A stretch of DNA of 64,000 bases from Streptomyces sp. Z26 (GTDB taxonomy: Bacteria; Actinomycetota; Actinomycetes; Streptomycetales; Streptomycetaceae): positions 2,724,001 through 2,788,000 of the forward strand of contig NZ_RCHV01000002.1 of NCBI RefSeq assembly GCF_003665095.1. The letters are read 5' to 3'. The position numbers were made by a program, and so were the translations under genes. The notes beneath the pieces were generated by a model. The model had not been told where the DNA came from. It worked only from the letters and a program-made list of their open reading frames with translations, and made no database searches. This document shows, in pieces, positions 16,835-28,715 of this stretch. Within the stretch, counting starts at the first letter, position 1. Every line of letters starts with the position of its first letter.

Positions 16835-17335
16835 CTAGACGCGCGGGAAGCGCGCCTGGAGCTGCCACACCGTGGGGTTGTCCGCCAGCCCCTCGTGCAT
16901 GTCCGCGAGGTCCTCGATCAGGTCGTGCAGGAAGTCGCGCGCCTCACGCCGCACCGTCGCGTACGGGAAGACGAGCGGCGGATCGTCCACGTACTGCCAG
17001 TCCGCGGTGATCTCCACGCGCCCGCCCCGCTCCTCCAGCAGCAGGCAGTCGGTGGTCTCGGTGAAGTCCAGCTCGGCGCGGCGGGCCGGGGCGCTCGTCG
17101 GCGTACCGGTGGTGCCGGGTCCCAGCCGGTCGACGACCTCGCACAGCGCCCACCCGAAGTCCAGCACCGGCAACCATCCCCAGGCTGTGGACAGTTCGAT
17201 CCCCGCCTTGGTGTCCGCGAGGTGGACGTCGCCGCAGAACAGGTCGTGGCGCAGGGTCCGTACGTCCGCCGCGCGGTAGTCCGTCTGCGGCGGGTCCGGG
17301 AAGCGGGGGGACAGGGAGTAGCCGATGTCGAGCAC
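16835..17335 (-). CDS. Conserved hypothetical protein
   Basis: 166 aa, no signal peptide or membrane helix. I do not recognise a catalytic motif. The sequence is acidic and looks globular (LHDLIEDLADMHEGLADNP near the C-terminus; an antiparallel-looking LDFTETTDCLLLEERGGRVEITADW centre). G or C at third positions confirms coding. GTG at 17335 is the most upstream good start. Proteins of this type are found beside immunity-like and small toxin-antitoxin genes in Streptomyces, and here the next genes are an RHH/Fic-like pair, but no function can be claimed. Confidence 0.65.
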   Translation of the reverse strand: MLDIGYSLSPRFPDPPQTDYRAADVRTLRHDLFCGDVHLADTKAGIELSTAWGWLPVLDFGWALCEVVDRLGPGTTGTPTSAPARRAELDFTETTDCLLLEERGGRVEITADWQYVDDPPLVFPYATVRREARDFLHDLIEDLADMHEGLADNPTVWQLQARFPRV

Positions 17336-17530
17336 GACGCGATGGTGTCACGCGGCACGGCGGGCCGGACCCGGCGGCGTCGACTGCCGCGCGGGCGGGG
17401 TGACTTGGGGTGACCGGCTTGCGACGAGGCGTTGTCGCGGACTAGCGTTCCGGGACGGAATCCGCCGCGCGGCCCGGCAGCGGCACCCGCGGCCATGGCG
17501 CGTACAGCACGGCCGCTGTACGGTCGACGC

Positions 17531-17734
17531 ATGTCGAAGCACGTCACGATCCGCCTGGACGAGGAGTTCCACGAGCGCCTCAAGGCTCGCGCGGCGGAGC
17601 AGGGCACCACGGTCACCGCGCTGATCACCGAAGCGACGAAACGGGAGCTGGACGAGGACAGGGCGAGGTTCCTCGCCGGGGTCGACGAGTTCGCCGAGCA
17701 TTGGGACTACTTCCAGGAGCGATTCGGACTGTGA
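17531..17734 (+). CDS. Ribbon-helix-helix antitoxin-like protein
   Basis: 67 aa. MSKHVTIRLDEEFHERLKAR is a classical RHH beta-strand plus helix, and GTTVTALITEATKREL the second helix; the tail (FAGVDEFAEHWDYF-like) would neutralise a partner. A TACGGT hexamer ends 6 bases before the ATG, consistent with leaderless transcription. The stop overlaps the next gene by GTGA. Antitoxin role is inferred from this pairing. Confidence 0.78.
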   Translation: MSKHVTIRLDEEFHERLKARAAEQGTTVTALITEATKRELDEDRARFLAGVDEFAEHWDYFQERFGL

Positions 17735-18108
17735 AGATCACCATGGAGTGGGCGTGGAGCGCGCTGGCGCAACACCTCCCCTCCGACCCCACCGTCTGGG
17801 ACCCCTCGGGGGTGGTGGCCGCCGTCGCGCGGCATCAGAACGATCTCGTGCTCGTGGCCGACCAGCCGGAGCCGGACATGGCCTGGCGCGCGGCCGCCTT
17901 CCTGCACACGCTGGCGGTCTGCCCGCCGCTGGAATCACCGATGAACGAGTTCTACGCGGCCGCCGCGACCCGCTCGTACCTCCGCGTCGCGGGCGCCAAG
18001 GAGCTGCCGGACGCCGAGACCTTCGCCGACCTGGTGGAGGCGGCGAAGCAGGGGCGGGCGGACATCGCGGCCGTCGCGGACGAGCTGCGCACGCGCCTCG
18101 GCGACTGA
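17731..18108 (+). CDS. Fic/Doc-like protein with degenerate active site (toxin candidate)
   Basis: 125 aa, starting at a GTG that overlaps the stop of the RHH gene. It follows the helical plan of Doc-type Fic proteins: VVAAVARH, then WRAAAFLHTLAVCPPLE, then a buried helix, then a conserved end FADLVEAAKQGRADIAAVADELR. In active Doc or Fic proteins the loop before the buried helix is HxFx(D/G)(A/G)N(K/G)R; here the corresponding segment SPMNEFYAAAATRSYL has no catalytic His and no GN, so nucleotidyl or phosphoryl transfer is doubtful. Such genes are often labelled toxin component of a Fic-family system in Streptomyces. Confidence 0.65.
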   Translation: MKITMEWAWSALAQHLPSDPTVWDPSGVVAAVARHQNDLVLVADQPEPDMAWRAAAFLHTLAVCPPLESPMNEFYAAAATRSYLRVAGAKELPDAETFADLVEAAKQGRADIAAVADELRTRLGD

Positions 18109-18202
18109 CCCCGCCGACCCGCCCACCGCACGGCGGCACCGCACGTCACACCACACCACGACGCGGCACCCCCGTCCCGTACGGCAGGCACCCGTACGGC
18201 AC

Positions 18203-18238
18203 CGCGGCGGCGCTCCCGTACGGGGAGACGCCGCCGCG
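18203..18238. terminator. Bidirectional terminator hairpin
   Basis: Outer stem CGCGGCGGCG with its complement (10 bp) continues into an inner CTCCC/GGGAG stem around a short GTACG loop. It lies between the convergent Fic-like and terD genes. Confidence 0.8.
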
Positions 18239-18251
18239 TGACGGCCGAACG

Positions 18252-18827
18252 TCAGACGTTCACACCGAAGTCCTGCGCGATGCCCGCGAGACCGGCGGCG
18301 TAACCCTGGCCGACCGCGCGGAACTTCCACTCCGCGCCGTTGCGGTACAGCTCGCCGAAGACCATGGCGGTCTCCGTGGCGGCGTCCTCGCTCAGGTCGT
18401 AGCGGGCGATCTCGGTGCCCCCGGCCTGGTTGACCACGCGGATGTACGCGTTGCGGACCTGGCCGAAGTTCTGACTGCGGGAGTCCGCGTCGTAGATCGA
18501 GACCGGGAAGACGATCTTGTCGATCTCGGCGGGCAGACCCTGGAGGTTGACGTTGATCTGCTCGTCGTCGCCCTCGCCCTGACCGGTCGTGTTGTCACCG
18601 GAGTGCACGATGGTCTGGTCGGGCGTGGCCTTGTTGTTGAAGAAGATGAAGTGCTGGTCCGAGTAGACCTTGCCCTGCGCGTTGACCGCGATGGCGCTCG
18701 CGTCGAGGTCGAAGTCGGTGCCCGTGGTGCTGCGGACGTCCCAGCCGAGGCCGACCGTGACGGCGGTGAGACCGGGCGCCTCCTTCGTGAGTGAGACGTT
18801 GCCGCCCTTGGACAGGCTTACAGCCAT
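18252..18827 (-). CDS. terD: TerD-family stress protein
   Basis: 191 aa, normal TerD length. Starts [20 protein letters not shown] and contains the calcium-binding DLDASAI and [14 protein letters not shown] segments characteristic of TerD/TerE/CABP. Cytoplasmic. In Streptomyces such proteins affect stress response and differentiation; the classical role is tellurite resistance. Symbol given for the family; it could equally be called TerE. A good GGGCATCCC-type leader precedes the ATG at 18827. Confidence 0.93.
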   Translation of the reverse strand: MAVSLSKGGNVSLTKEAPGLTAVTVGLGWDVRSTTGTDFDLDASAIAVNAQGKVYSDQHFIFFNNKATPDQTIVHSGDNTTGQGEGDDEQINVNLQGLPAEIDKIVFPVSIYDADSRSQNFGQVRNAYIRVVNQAGGTEIARYDLSEDAATETAMVFGELYRNGAEWKFRAVGQGYAAGLAGIAQDFGVNV

Positions 18828-19024
18828 GGGGATGCCCTTCTCTGTGTGGATTTCAGCGGGTTCGGAATACCTTCACCCTCTCACCCTCCACAACGCAGCC
18901 GGGCCCTGGGCGGGTTCCAGGTTTCTTTACGTTCTTTGCCGTCCCGCCGCCCCGGCCCCTCCCCGGTCCGACCCCGCCCCGGAAACCAGGTGACGGCGGG
19001 CGCGCGAGGCGGGACCATGGACAC

Positions 19025-19453
19025 ATGTCCGGGCCCCACATCATCCGCGGTTCGGTCTCCCTGCCGGAGGCCGAGCTGAGTTGGCGCTTCACGAAGTCGT
19101 CGGGACCCGGCGGCCAGCACGTCAACACCACCGACAGCGCCGCCGAGTTGCGCTTCGACCTCGCCCGCACCGAGGCGCTGCCCCCGGTGTGGAAGGACCG
19201 CGCGCTGGAACGGCTCGCCGGGCGCCTCACCGGCGGTGTCCTGGTCGTCCGCGCCTCCGAGCACCGCTCGCAGTGGCGCAACCGCGAGACCGCGGCCGTA
19301 CGGATGGCCGCGCTCCTCGCGGAGGCCACCGCGCCGCCGCCGCGGCAGCGGCGCAAGCGGAAGGTGCCGAGGGGGATCAACGAGCGGCGGCTGCGCGAGA
19401 AGAAGCAGCGCGCGGACGTGAAGCGCGGGCGCTCGGGCCGCGACTGGTCCTGA
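19025..19453 (+). CDS. arfB: Peptide-chain release factor-like ribosome-rescue protein ArfB
   Basis: 142 aa, close to the usual 140. The catalytic GGQ lies in SSGPGGQHVNTTDS (about residues 25-38), there is no stop-codon recognition domain, and the tail is strongly basic (RRKRKVPRGINERRLREK), which in ArfB fills the empty mRNA channel of stalled ribosomes. It hydrolyses peptidyl-tRNA on non-stop ribosomes, a backup to trans-translation. ATG at 19025; an extended reading upstream lacks similarity. Confidence 0.9.
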   Translation: MSGPHIIRGSVSLPEAELSWRFTKSSGPGGQHVNTTDSAAELRFDLARTEALPPVWKDRALERLAGRLTGGVLVVRASEHRSQWRNRETAAVRMAALLAEATAPPPRQRRKRKVPRGINERRLREKKQRADVKRGRSGRDWS

Positions 19454-19482
19454 CGGCGCCCACGGGCCCGCCGGGCACGCCG

Positions 19483-20232
19483 TCAGCGGACGGCGTGCCG
19501 CCCCCGCCGCCGGGACTTCCGGCCGCCGCCGCCACCGGCGGCGCCCGTCCCCGTACCGGCCGCGCCGCCGGTCCCGGCGTCACCGCCCTCGCCGTCGCCG
19601 TCGTCCTTCGCGGACGAACGCCGCGCCCGCAGGTACTCGATGGCGATCGGCAGCACCGAGATCAGCACGATGAGGATCAGGATGCTCTCGATGTGCGCGT
19701 GGACGAACTCCACCTTGCCCAGGCTGGCGCCCAGCAGCGTGACACCGGCGCCCCAGAGGGTGGCCCCGACCACGTTGAAGATCACGAACGTGCGGTAGTG
19801 CATCTGGCTGACGCCCGCGATGATCGGCGTGAACGTCCGCACGATCGGCACGAAGCGCGCCAGCACCAGGGACTTGGGGCCGTACTTCTCGAAGAACTCG
19901 TGCGCCTTCTCGACGTTCTCCTGCTTGAACAGGCGTGAGTCGGGGCGCTTGAAGAGGGACGGGCCGACCTTGCGCCCGAAGAGGTATCCGACCTGGTCGC
20001 CGAGGATCGCGGCGATCACCACGAGCAGGCAGACGAGCCAGAGCGGCTGGTGCAGGTACTTGCCGGTGGTCACCAGCAGGCCGGTCGTGAACAGCAGCGA
20101 GTCGCCGGGCAGGAAGAAGCCGATCAGCAGCCCCGACTCGGCGAACACGATGGTCAGGATGCCGATCAGCCCGAAGGTCTGGATCAGGTAGTCCGGGTCG
20201 AGCCAACTGGGCCCGAGTGCGAGGTCGGTCAC
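19483..20232 (-). CDS. DedA/SNARE-associated family membrane protein
   Basis: 249 aa. Family hallmarks: FAESGLLIGFFLPGDSLLF (about residues 30-48), GDQVGYLFGRKVGPSLF, and the membrane-embedded arginines in LARFVPIVRTFTPIIAG. Four to five helices and a cytosolic Gly-rich then basic C-terminal tail. DedA proteins are undecaprenyl-phosphate or phospholipid flippases/scramblases. GTG at 20232 with GGAG upstream. It ends 29 bases from arfB in convergent orientation. Confidence 0.9.
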   Translation of the reverse strand: MTDLALGPSWLDPDYLIQTFGLIGILTIVFAESGLLIGFFLPGDSLLFTTGLLVTTGKYLHQPLWLVCLLVVIAAILGDQVGYLFGRKVGPSLFKRPDSRLFKQENVEKAHEFFEKYGPKSLVLARFVPIVRTFTPIIAGVSQMHYRTFVIFNVVGATLWGAGVTLLGASLGKVEFVHAHIESILILIVLISVLPIAIEYLRARRSSAKDDGDGEGGDAGTGGAAGTGTGAAGGGGGRKSRRRGRHAVR

Positions 20233-20307
20233 CGGGCAGTCTCCTGGTCGGACGGAAGAAGGTGCGGGCCGCCCCGGGCGGCCCGGACGGACGGCGCCGC
20301 CCACGAG

Positions 20308-20381
20308 AGCCGCCTGTCGGATTCGAACCGACGACCTTCTGTTTACAAGACAGATGCTCTAACCAGCTGAGCTAAGGCGGC
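20308..20381 (-). tRNA. tRNA-Thr (anticodon TGT)
   Basis: A complete 74-nt cloverleaf on the minus strand: 7-bp acceptor GCCGCCT/AGGCGGC, D stem GCTC/GAGC, anticodon stem TCTGT/ACAGA with loop CTTGTAA, T stem GTCGG/CCGAC with TTCGAAT loop. Anticodon TGT reads ACA, so threonine. Discriminator is T and CCA is not encoded. Confidence 0.97.
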
Positions 20382-20445
20382 GTGCACGTGCAGTGTACCC
20401 GGCCGCGACGACGCGACGACGGGGAGTTTCCCCCGCTCTCGAGTG

Positions 20446-20474
20446 CTGACAACCGGACCACCTCCGGGTTAACG
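20446..20474 (+). promoter_or_regulatory. Candidate promoter of msiK
   Basis: CTGACA, a 17-base spacer and TTAACG resemble a vegetative -35/-10 pair. The predicted leader is about 80 bases and ends in a GAAGGAGA ribosome site before the msiK ATG. Confidence 0.35.
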
Positions 20475-20557
20475 TCCACGCAACGTTCCTCGGGAAGAGG
20501 AGCGGACCTTTACCACGGATCGTCCGGCACGTACCTGCCGGTGAAGGAGACAACAGC

Positions 20558-21676
<1,119 letters not shown>

Positions 21677-21704
21677 GTCTCCCGCCCCACGGGGCAAGCG
21701 ACTT

Positions 21705-21747
21705 GGGGCCGTATCTCCCGAACGAACCGGGAGGTACGGCCCCGTTT
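21705..21747 (+). terminator. msiK terminator
   Basis: 15-bp stem (GGGGCCGTATCTCCC against its complement, one G-U pair) with a 9-base loop and GTTT after it. Confidence 0.88.
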
Positions 21748-21849
21748 CGGTCCCGGACGTCAACACGCGACTCGAACGGCGAAAGTTCTTGTCGCTCAAC
21801 ATGGTGACCAAATGTCGCCAAATCCTCACTGTTCGCTACCATCGCCCGC

Positions 21850-22269
21850 GTGAACCACGTAGCCCGCCGTATCGGCCGATCCCTCGCCCTCGTCCTCCCG
21901 GTCGTCCTGGTCCTGTCCGGGACGCTCGCGGTCGCCCGCGTCCCGTGGGCCGCCGCACCCTCCGACTCCCAGGCGCTGAGCGCGTCCGCGGACGGCGCCT
22001 CCTCGCGGCAGAGCGAGGCGCGCACGCCGCAGGACGTCCTGCGCGACCGTCTCGTCGCCCAACTCCAGCAGGAGGACCCGGGCGTCGCGCTCACCGGCCT
22101 CCAGCGGGAGGTGGACCGCAAGCCGTCGCTCGCCCGCCACTGCAAGGCCATCGCCAAGGCACTGGGCCGCGCGGCGGTCGAGAAGTACGGCACCGCGCAG
22201 CGCGCGCAGGCGTTCTCCCGCCCGGTGTGCGACACGGCGTTCGCCACCGGCGTCGCGCAGCTGCGCTGA
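21850..22269 (+). CDS. Small secreted or membrane-anchored hypothetical protein
   Basis: 139 aa. Positively charged start followed by a hydrophobic helix (SLALVLPVVLVLSGTLAVA, about residues 11-29) and an Ala cleavage region, so it is probably exported. Two cysteines (in ARHCKAI and SRPVCDTAF) may form a disulfide. I recognise no domain. GTG at 21850 is preceded by TACCAT ending 7 bases upstream, which is the spacing of a leaderless transcript. Confidence 0.7.
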   Translation: MNHVARRIGRSLALVLPVVLVLSGTLAVARVPWAAAPSDSQALSASADGASSRQSEARTPQDVLRDRLVAQLQQEDPGVALTGLQREVDRKPSLARHCKAIAKALGRAAVEKYGTAQRAQAFSRPVCDTAFATGVAQLR

Positions 22270-22525
22270 CGTACGGGCCGGACGGGACGTACGGCCGGAC
22301 GCGGGGCCGCGGCGCGCGCCGCCCGGCCCGCGTGCGGGTGCGCGCGCGGCGTGCGCGGCGTGCGCGGCCCGCGTACGGGCGCCGGGCGTACGGGAGTCGG
22401 CCGTGCGCGCCGCCCACCACCGCCGCCCGCCCTCACCGACCGCCGCCGCCACCCGCCGCCGTGCCCCGGCCCCGCGCGGGCGGGGCCACCGGCCGCCGGG
22501 TGCCGGGGCCATAGGGTGCGGAGGC

Positions 22526-23269
22526 ATGACCCGTGACCCGCACGACGCGACGTACCCCAGCCAAGCCGTGGTCCTGGCCGGAGGCCAGGGGACCCGGCTG
22601 CGGCCCTACACCGACGACCGTCCCAAGCCGATGGTCGAGATCCCCGGCACCGGCGTGCCGATCATCGGCCACCAACTGGCCTGGCTCGCCGCCGAGGGCG
22701 TCACGGACGCCGTGGTCTCGTGCGGGCACCTCGCCGAGGTGCTGGAGGAGTGGCTCGCCGCCACCGAACTGCCGTTGCGCGTCAGCACGGTGATCGAGAA
22801 GGAGCCGCTGGGCCGGGGCGGCGGCCTGAAGTACGCCGCCGCGTCGCTGCCGCGCCCCGACGAGCCGTGGTACGCCACCAACGGCGACATCTGGACCCGT
22901 TTCCCGCTGCGCGAGTTCGCCGCCTTCCACGCCGAACGGGACGCCACCGCCACCCTCGCGCTCGCCCGGCCGCGCATCCCGTGGGGCGCCGTGGAGACCG
23001 ACGAGTTCGGGCACGTGCTGGACTTCATCGAGTCGCCGCCGTCGCCGTACCTGATCAACGCGGGCGTGTACGTCTTCTCCGCCGCCTTCGCCGGGCTGCT
23101 GCCGGACCGCGGCGACCACGAGCGCACCACCTTCCCGCGGCTGGCGCGGGAGCGCAGGCTGGCGGGGTTCCCGCTGCCGCAGGGCGCGTACTGGCGCGCG
23201 ATCGACACCGCGAAGGATCTGACGGAGGCGGCGAAGGAGCTGGCGCGCACGGGGCCTTCGGGCGCCTGA
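22526..23269 (+). CDS. Sugar-1-phosphate nucleotidyltransferase
   Basis: 247 aa. N-terminal VVLAGGQGTRLRPYTDDRPKPM (read as two parts: AGGQGTRLRP and KPM) is the nucleotide-binding signature of the NTP_transferase family, with NGDIW as the metal site (about residue 118) and NAGVYVFS. Activates a hexose-1-phosphate to an NDP-sugar. Length fits mannose-1-phosphate guanylyltransferase-like or RmlA-like short forms without a C-terminal beta helix. ATG at 22526 with GGAGG just before it. Exact sugar not determinable. Confidence 0.85.
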   Translation: MTRDPHDATYPSQAVVLAGGQGTRLRPYTDDRPKPMVEIPGTGVPIIGHQLAWLAAEGVTDAVVSCGHLAEVLEEWLAATELPLRVSTVIEKEPLGRGGGLKYAAASLPRPDEPWYATNGDIWTRFPLREFAAFHAERDATATLALARPRIPWGAVETDEFGHVLDFIESPPSPYLINAGVYVFSAAFAGLLPDRGDHERTTFPRLARERRLAGFPLPQGAYWRAIDTAKDLTEAAKELARTGPSGA

Positions 23270-23353
23270 GCCGTCTCCGCACGCCGTACGTCCGCCACCC
23301 GCGCTCCGCTCACACGCCGCCCGTCCGGCTGGAGCGGGTCGCCAACGGGCGTG

Positions 23354-23387
23354 CGCCCCGCCCCCGTTGACGCGAAAGGGCGGGGCG
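23354..23387. terminator. Bidirectional terminator hairpin
   Basis: CGCCCCGCCC with its complement, 14-base loop, between the convergent nucleotidyltransferase and DoxX genes. Confidence 0.75.
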
Positions 23388-23480
23388 GCCCCTGACCGCC
23401 CCGCCCGTCTCTTCGCCTCGGCCGCGTCCCCGCGGCGTCCCCGCCGGAACGCCGCCGCCCGCCGCCTCGGCCGCCCGGGG

Positions 23481-25310
23481 TCAGCCGCCCCCGAGGAGCC
23501 CGCCGAGCGCGCCGCGCCCGCCGCCGCTGCCACCGCCCGCGTCGCCGCCGCCACCGGCGCCGTCACCGCCGCCCGTGGAGCCGCCGGACGTACCGCCGGG
23601 CGTGGTGCTGTCGTTCGTGCCGCTGCGCCCGTTGGGCACCTGCGACCCGCCGGAGCCGCCCGTGCTCCCCGTCGTGCCCGACGTCGGCTGGGTCGCCGCC
23701 GGGGGCTGCTCCTGCGGCGCCGCCGTGGACTGCTGCGGCTCCTGCACGGTCTGCCGCTGGCCGGGGGACGACGGGTCGCCGCGCCGCTGTCCGGCCGCGC
23801 CGGAGGTGGACGCCGACGGGTTCGGCGAACGGCGCGTGTCGGGAGCGCGCGAGCCGGGCGCGCGGTCGTCCCGCGCCGTGCGCTGTCCGGGCTCGCCGGG
23901 CAGCGGCGAACCGGGCAGGTGGTTCGACGGGGGCTCGCCCGGCTCGGGCACGGTGACGGTCTGCGAGGACCGTACGGCGCCGCCGAGGAGCGCGCCGAGC
24001 AGCAGCGCCGCCCCGGCCACGAACGTCGCCAGGACCGTGCCGCGCCGCAGCACGCGCCGCCGCAGGTCCAGCACCTCGACGCGGGGGCCGAGCGTCCGCC
24101 ACGCCTCACCGGCGAGACGGGCGTCCATCGAGTAGACGGGGGCGCCCGCGATGATCAACGGGCTCCAGGCGGCGAGGTAGACGATGTCCGGCATGTCGTA
24201 GGCGGGCACCGTGCGCCAGCTGACGGTGACGATCAGGGCGGCGGAGATCAGCACGCCGAACCCGGCGGCGAGGCGCTGCCAGAGGCCGCAGATCGTCAGG
24301 ACGCCGACGATCACCTGGAGGAACGCGACCGTGAGCCCGGAACCGACCGGGTGCGCCAGCGCGAAGTCGTGCAGCGGCGTCGCGATCGTCCACGGCTCCA
24401 GCGAGTTGAGCCAGGTCACCATGGAGCCGCGGGCGCCGCCGTCGAAGTAGACGGGGTCGCAGAGCTTGCCCATCCCGGCGTAGATGGAGATGAAGCCGAG
24501 GAAGATCCGCAGGGGCAGCAGCACCACCCCGAGGTTCATCCGCCGCCCCGGGTAGTACGCGTGCTTCACCGCGTCGTTGCGGCGCTGCCCGCCCGCGGAC
24601 CTGCCGGAGTCCGCGCGCGTACGGTCGCCGCGCGGGGCGTCGTCCCCGTACGGGTCGCCGTACGCGCCGCCCGCGTGCGGGCCGTCGTCGTACGCGCCGC
24701 GCACCGGCCGCACCCCGACGAGCATCGGCTGCCCGGTGGTCTCCGGGGGGCGCGGGTCGCGCGGGCCGACGACCAACGGGGCCGTCCGCGCGGCCCGTTC
24801 GGCGTCCGGGTCCTCGATGCGGGGCAGCGTCTGCGTGGAGGCGTCGGCGGGCTCGGGGGCGTGTTCCCGTACGGCCGTGCCGACGCGTCCGGCCGGGGTG
24901 CCGAGGGTGTCGGCCCCGGCGGCGGACGGCCGTACGGCGGCCTGGAGCAGCCGTGTCGCCCCGGTGTCCTCCGGGTTGGTGTGCCCGCTCCACACGACGG
25001 GCGCGCGCCGCCGCGCGCCCGCGCGCGCGCCGGTGGCGCCCGCACCCGCTCTGCCCGCGGACGCCGGAGCCGCCACCGGCACGCCGGCGGCGGAGGCGCG
25101 GCGGCGGGCGGCGGCGTCGAGCGCGTCGTTCCGGGGCACGGGGGCGGCCAGCCGCACCCGGAAGCTCGCGTGGTTCACGATGACCTGCGCGGGGTCGGAC
25201 GGGACCTTGACCGTGCTCAGTACGGTGTCGTCCTCGGTGAAGCCGCGCGTCGCGCCCCCGGCGGAACCCGAGGGGGTGGGTGTGCGGGGTGTTCTGGTGT
25301 CCACACTCAT
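23481..25310 (-). CDS. DoxX-family membrane protein with long disordered ends
   Basis: 609 aa. The core at about residues 285-410 is a four-helix DoxX domain (LRIFLGFISIYAGMGKL, LTVAFLQVIVGVLTICGL, VLISAALIVTV), followed by one more helix near 440. The first 280 residues and the last 150 are low-complexity Ala/Pro/Gly/Ser/Thr. DoxX domains occur in quinone- and thiol-linked membrane complexes; the function of this Streptomyces type is unknown. ATG at 25310 of MSVDTRTPRTPTP. Confidence 0.85.
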   Translation of the reverse strand: MSVDTRTPRTPTPSGSAGGATRGFTEDDTVLSTVKVPSDPAQVIVNHASFRVRLAAPVPRNDALDAAARRRASAAGVPVAAPASAGRAGAGATGARAGARRRAPVVWSGHTNPEDTGATRLLQAAVRPSAAGADTLGTPAGRVGTAVREHAPEPADASTQTLPRIEDPDAERAARTAPLVVGPRDPRPPETTGQPMLVGVRPVRGAYDDGPHAGGAYGDPYGDDAPRGDRTRADSGRSAGGQRRNDAVKHAYYPGRRMNLGVVLLPLRIFLGFISIYAGMGKLCDPVYFDGGARGSMVTWLNSLEPWTIATPLHDFALAHPVGSGLTVAFLQVIVGVLTICGLWQRLAAGFGVLISAALIVTVSWRTVPAYDMPDIVYLAAWSPLIIAGAPVYSMDARLAGEAWRTLGPRVEVLDLRRRVLRRGTVLATFVAGAALLLGALLGGAVRSSQTVTVPEPGEPPSNHLPGSPLPGEPGQRTARDDRAPGSRAPDTRRSPNPSASTSGAAGQRRGDPSSPGQRQTVQEPQQSTAAPQEQPPAATQPTSGTTGSTGGSGGSQVPNGRSGTNDSTTPGGTSGGSTGGGDGAGGGGDAGGGSGGGRGALGGLLGGG

Positions 25311-25584
25311 CTAACCGAGTGATGGACGTTTAAGACACTGCCTTGACCGCCCCAACTGTCGGGGGCCCGTCAAGGCTCCCGCCCGGCTCCGCCCCAACGA
25401 CCGCGGCCGGGAAGCCCGTTCGGCCGCGCGGCGGTTCCCGACGCGGACCGGAAACGGACCGACACGTTCCGGAGCCCGTCGCGCACCCCGACCGGGCACC
25501 ACTTCCCGGCCCGCCGCGCGATCCCGGCACCGGCACCGGTACGTACGGCGACGGCCCGGGCCCGCCCCCGTACGGCCGCGGGCC

Positions 25585-26550
25585 TCAGCCCCGCAGCCGC
25601 GCCGCCTCGTACAGCACGACGCCCGCCGCGACACCCGCGTTCAACGACTCCGAACCGCCCGGCATCGAAATGCGCACCCGCAGGTCGCACGTCTCGCCCA
25701 CCAGCCGCGACAGGCCCTTGCCCTCCGAGCCGACGACCACCACGACCGGCCCCTCCAGCGCCTCCAGGTCGTGCAGCGTCGCGTCGCCGTCCGCCGCCAG
25801 GCCGACGACCTGGAGCCCCGCCTTCTGGTACGACTCCAGCGCCCGCGTCAGGTTCGAGGCGCGCGCCACGGGCGTACGGGCCGCCGCGCCCGCCGAGGTC
25901 TTCCACGCGCCGGCCGTCATGCCCGCCGCGCGACGCTCGGGGATGACCACGCCGTGGCCGCCGAAGGCCGCCACGGAACGGATCACCGCGCCGAGGTTGC
26001 GCGGGTCGGTCACGCCGTCGAGGGCGACGATCAGCGGCTCCTCGCCGTCGTCGTAGGCCGCGGCGGGCAGGTCGTCCGGGTGCGCGTACTCGTACGGCGG
26101 GATCTGGAGCACCACGCCCTGGTGGTTCAGCCCGTTCGTCATCCGGTCCAGCTCGGGGCGCGGCGCCTCCATCAGGTGGATGCCGCCGCGCTCCGTCGCG
26201 TAGCGCACGGCGTCGCGCACCCGCTCGTCGTTGTCGATGAACTGCTGCACGTAGAGCGTGCTCGCCGGAACGCCCTCGCGCAGGGCCTCCATCACCGAGT
26301 TCCGCCCGACGACCATCTCCGACGGGGACTTGCCGCCGTGCCTGCCCTGCGTACGGCCGCCACCGCCGCCGCCCTGCGCGCGGCGCGCCTTGGCCTGCGC
26401 CGCGCGCTGCTTGGCGTGGCCCTTGCGCATCTCGGCGGGCGGCGTCGGGCCGCGGCCCTCCAGCCCGCGACGGCGCTGGCCGCCGCTGCCGACCTGCGCG
26501 CCCTTCTTGTTGGACGTGCGCCGGTTGCGGCGCTGGCTGTTCCCGGCCAT
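25585..26550 (-). CDS. rlmB: 23S rRNA (guanosine-2'-O-)-methyltransferase RlmB
   Basis: 321 aa SpoU-family enzyme. A basic N-terminal extension of about 75 residues precedes the RNA-binding domain ([14 protein letters not shown]), then the knotted SPOUT domain with its three motifs: [25 protein letters not shown] and [14 protein letters not shown]. Methylates G2251-type ribose in the peptidyl-transferase centre. ATG at 26550 chosen at MAGNSQRRN; the ORF extends further but with unrelated sequence. Downstream of cysS as in other actinobacteria. Confidence 0.93.
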   Translation of the reverse strand: MAGNSQRRNRRTSNKKGAQVGSGGQRRRGLEGRGPTPPAEMRKGHAKQRAAQAKARRAQGGGGGGRTQGRHGGKSPSEMVVGRNSVMEALREGVPASTLYVQQFIDNDERVRDAVRYATERGGIHLMEAPRPELDRMTNGLNHQGVVLQIPPYEYAHPDDLPAAAYDDGEEPLIVALDGVTDPRNLGAVIRSVAAFGGHGVVIPERRAAGMTAGAWKTSAGAAARTPVARASNLTRALESYQKAGLQVVGLAADGDATLHDLEALEGPVVVVVGSEGKGLSRLVGETCDLRVRISMPGGSESLNAGVAAGVVLYEAARLRG

Positions 26551-26777
26551 GAGGCCACCCACTTCTCTGCTTGCTGCTGCTTCTGCCGTCGCGGACGCCG
26601 TACGGCACGTACGGTCCGTGCGCCCCGCGGCGCCCGTACGACCGCGCCCGCCGACGGCCGTGTCCGGCGGTCCCGAGCGGTGGCTGCGATGTGTTGTGAC
26701 GTACAAGCCTAAAGGCGGACCGCACCGGCCCGCCCACCCGGCGGTCCGGGCGTACGGGCCGGGGGGCGGCCCGGTGG

Positions 26778-28190
<1,413 letters not shown>

Positions 28191-28310
28191 GCGTCAAGGG
28201 TAGTGGGCGCGGGGCGCCCCCGCGCCCCTCGCCCACCGCGCTTTCCCGGGGCCCGCCCCCGCCGTCCGCCGTACGGCGCGCGGGACTTCGGCGGGACCCC
28301 CGGTGTCGCG

Positions 28311-28715
28311 TCAGAGGCGACCGGCCACCTTGCGCGGCGTGATCCGCACGACGACGCGCTCGGCGTCCTGCCCGGAGTCCGGGTTGAACTCGCCGTAGCT
28401 CTTGCCCACGTACTTCCGCGCCAGCTCGTCGATCAGCTCCTGACCGCCGTCCGTCGTCATGGTGACGGTGCCGCGGATCTCCGCGTACGTGTACGGGTTG
28501 TCCGCGGGCTGCACCACGACCGTGGCACGCGGGTCGCGGCGGAGGTTGAGCGTCTTGCGGCGGTCGACGGTGGTCGAGATCAGCACGTCGTCGCCGTCCC
28601 GCTTCACCCACACCGGGGACGCCTGAGGGCTGCCGTCGGGCTGGATGGTGACGAGGGTGACGAACACCGTGTCGTCGAGGGTCTTCTTCAGGTTGTCGGA
28701 GAGCGTGGCTGACAC
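28311..28715 (-). CDS. PPOX-class (F420- or FMN-dependent) split-barrel protein
   Basis: 134 aa. FVTLVTIQPDGSPQASPVWV and DVLISTTVDRRKTLNLRRDPRATV form the split-barrel flavin-binding fold seen in pyridoxamine-phosphate-oxidase-like, F420-dependent oxidoreductases of actinobacteria. Substrate unknown. GTG at 28715 chosen; it matches the normal length of the family. Confidence 0.85.
   Translation of the reverse strand: MSATLSDNLKKTLDDTVFVTLVTIQPDGSPQASPVWVKRDGDDVLISTTVDRRKTLNLRRDPRATVVVQPADNPYTYAEIRGTVTMTTDGGQELIDELARKYVGKSYGEFNPDSGQDAERVVVRITPRKVAGRL

Noticed and set aside
20281..20400. An integrated element at the tRNA-Thr gene
   Set aside because: The tRNA 3' end is not duplicated nearby and both flanks are core genes (DedA, msiK).
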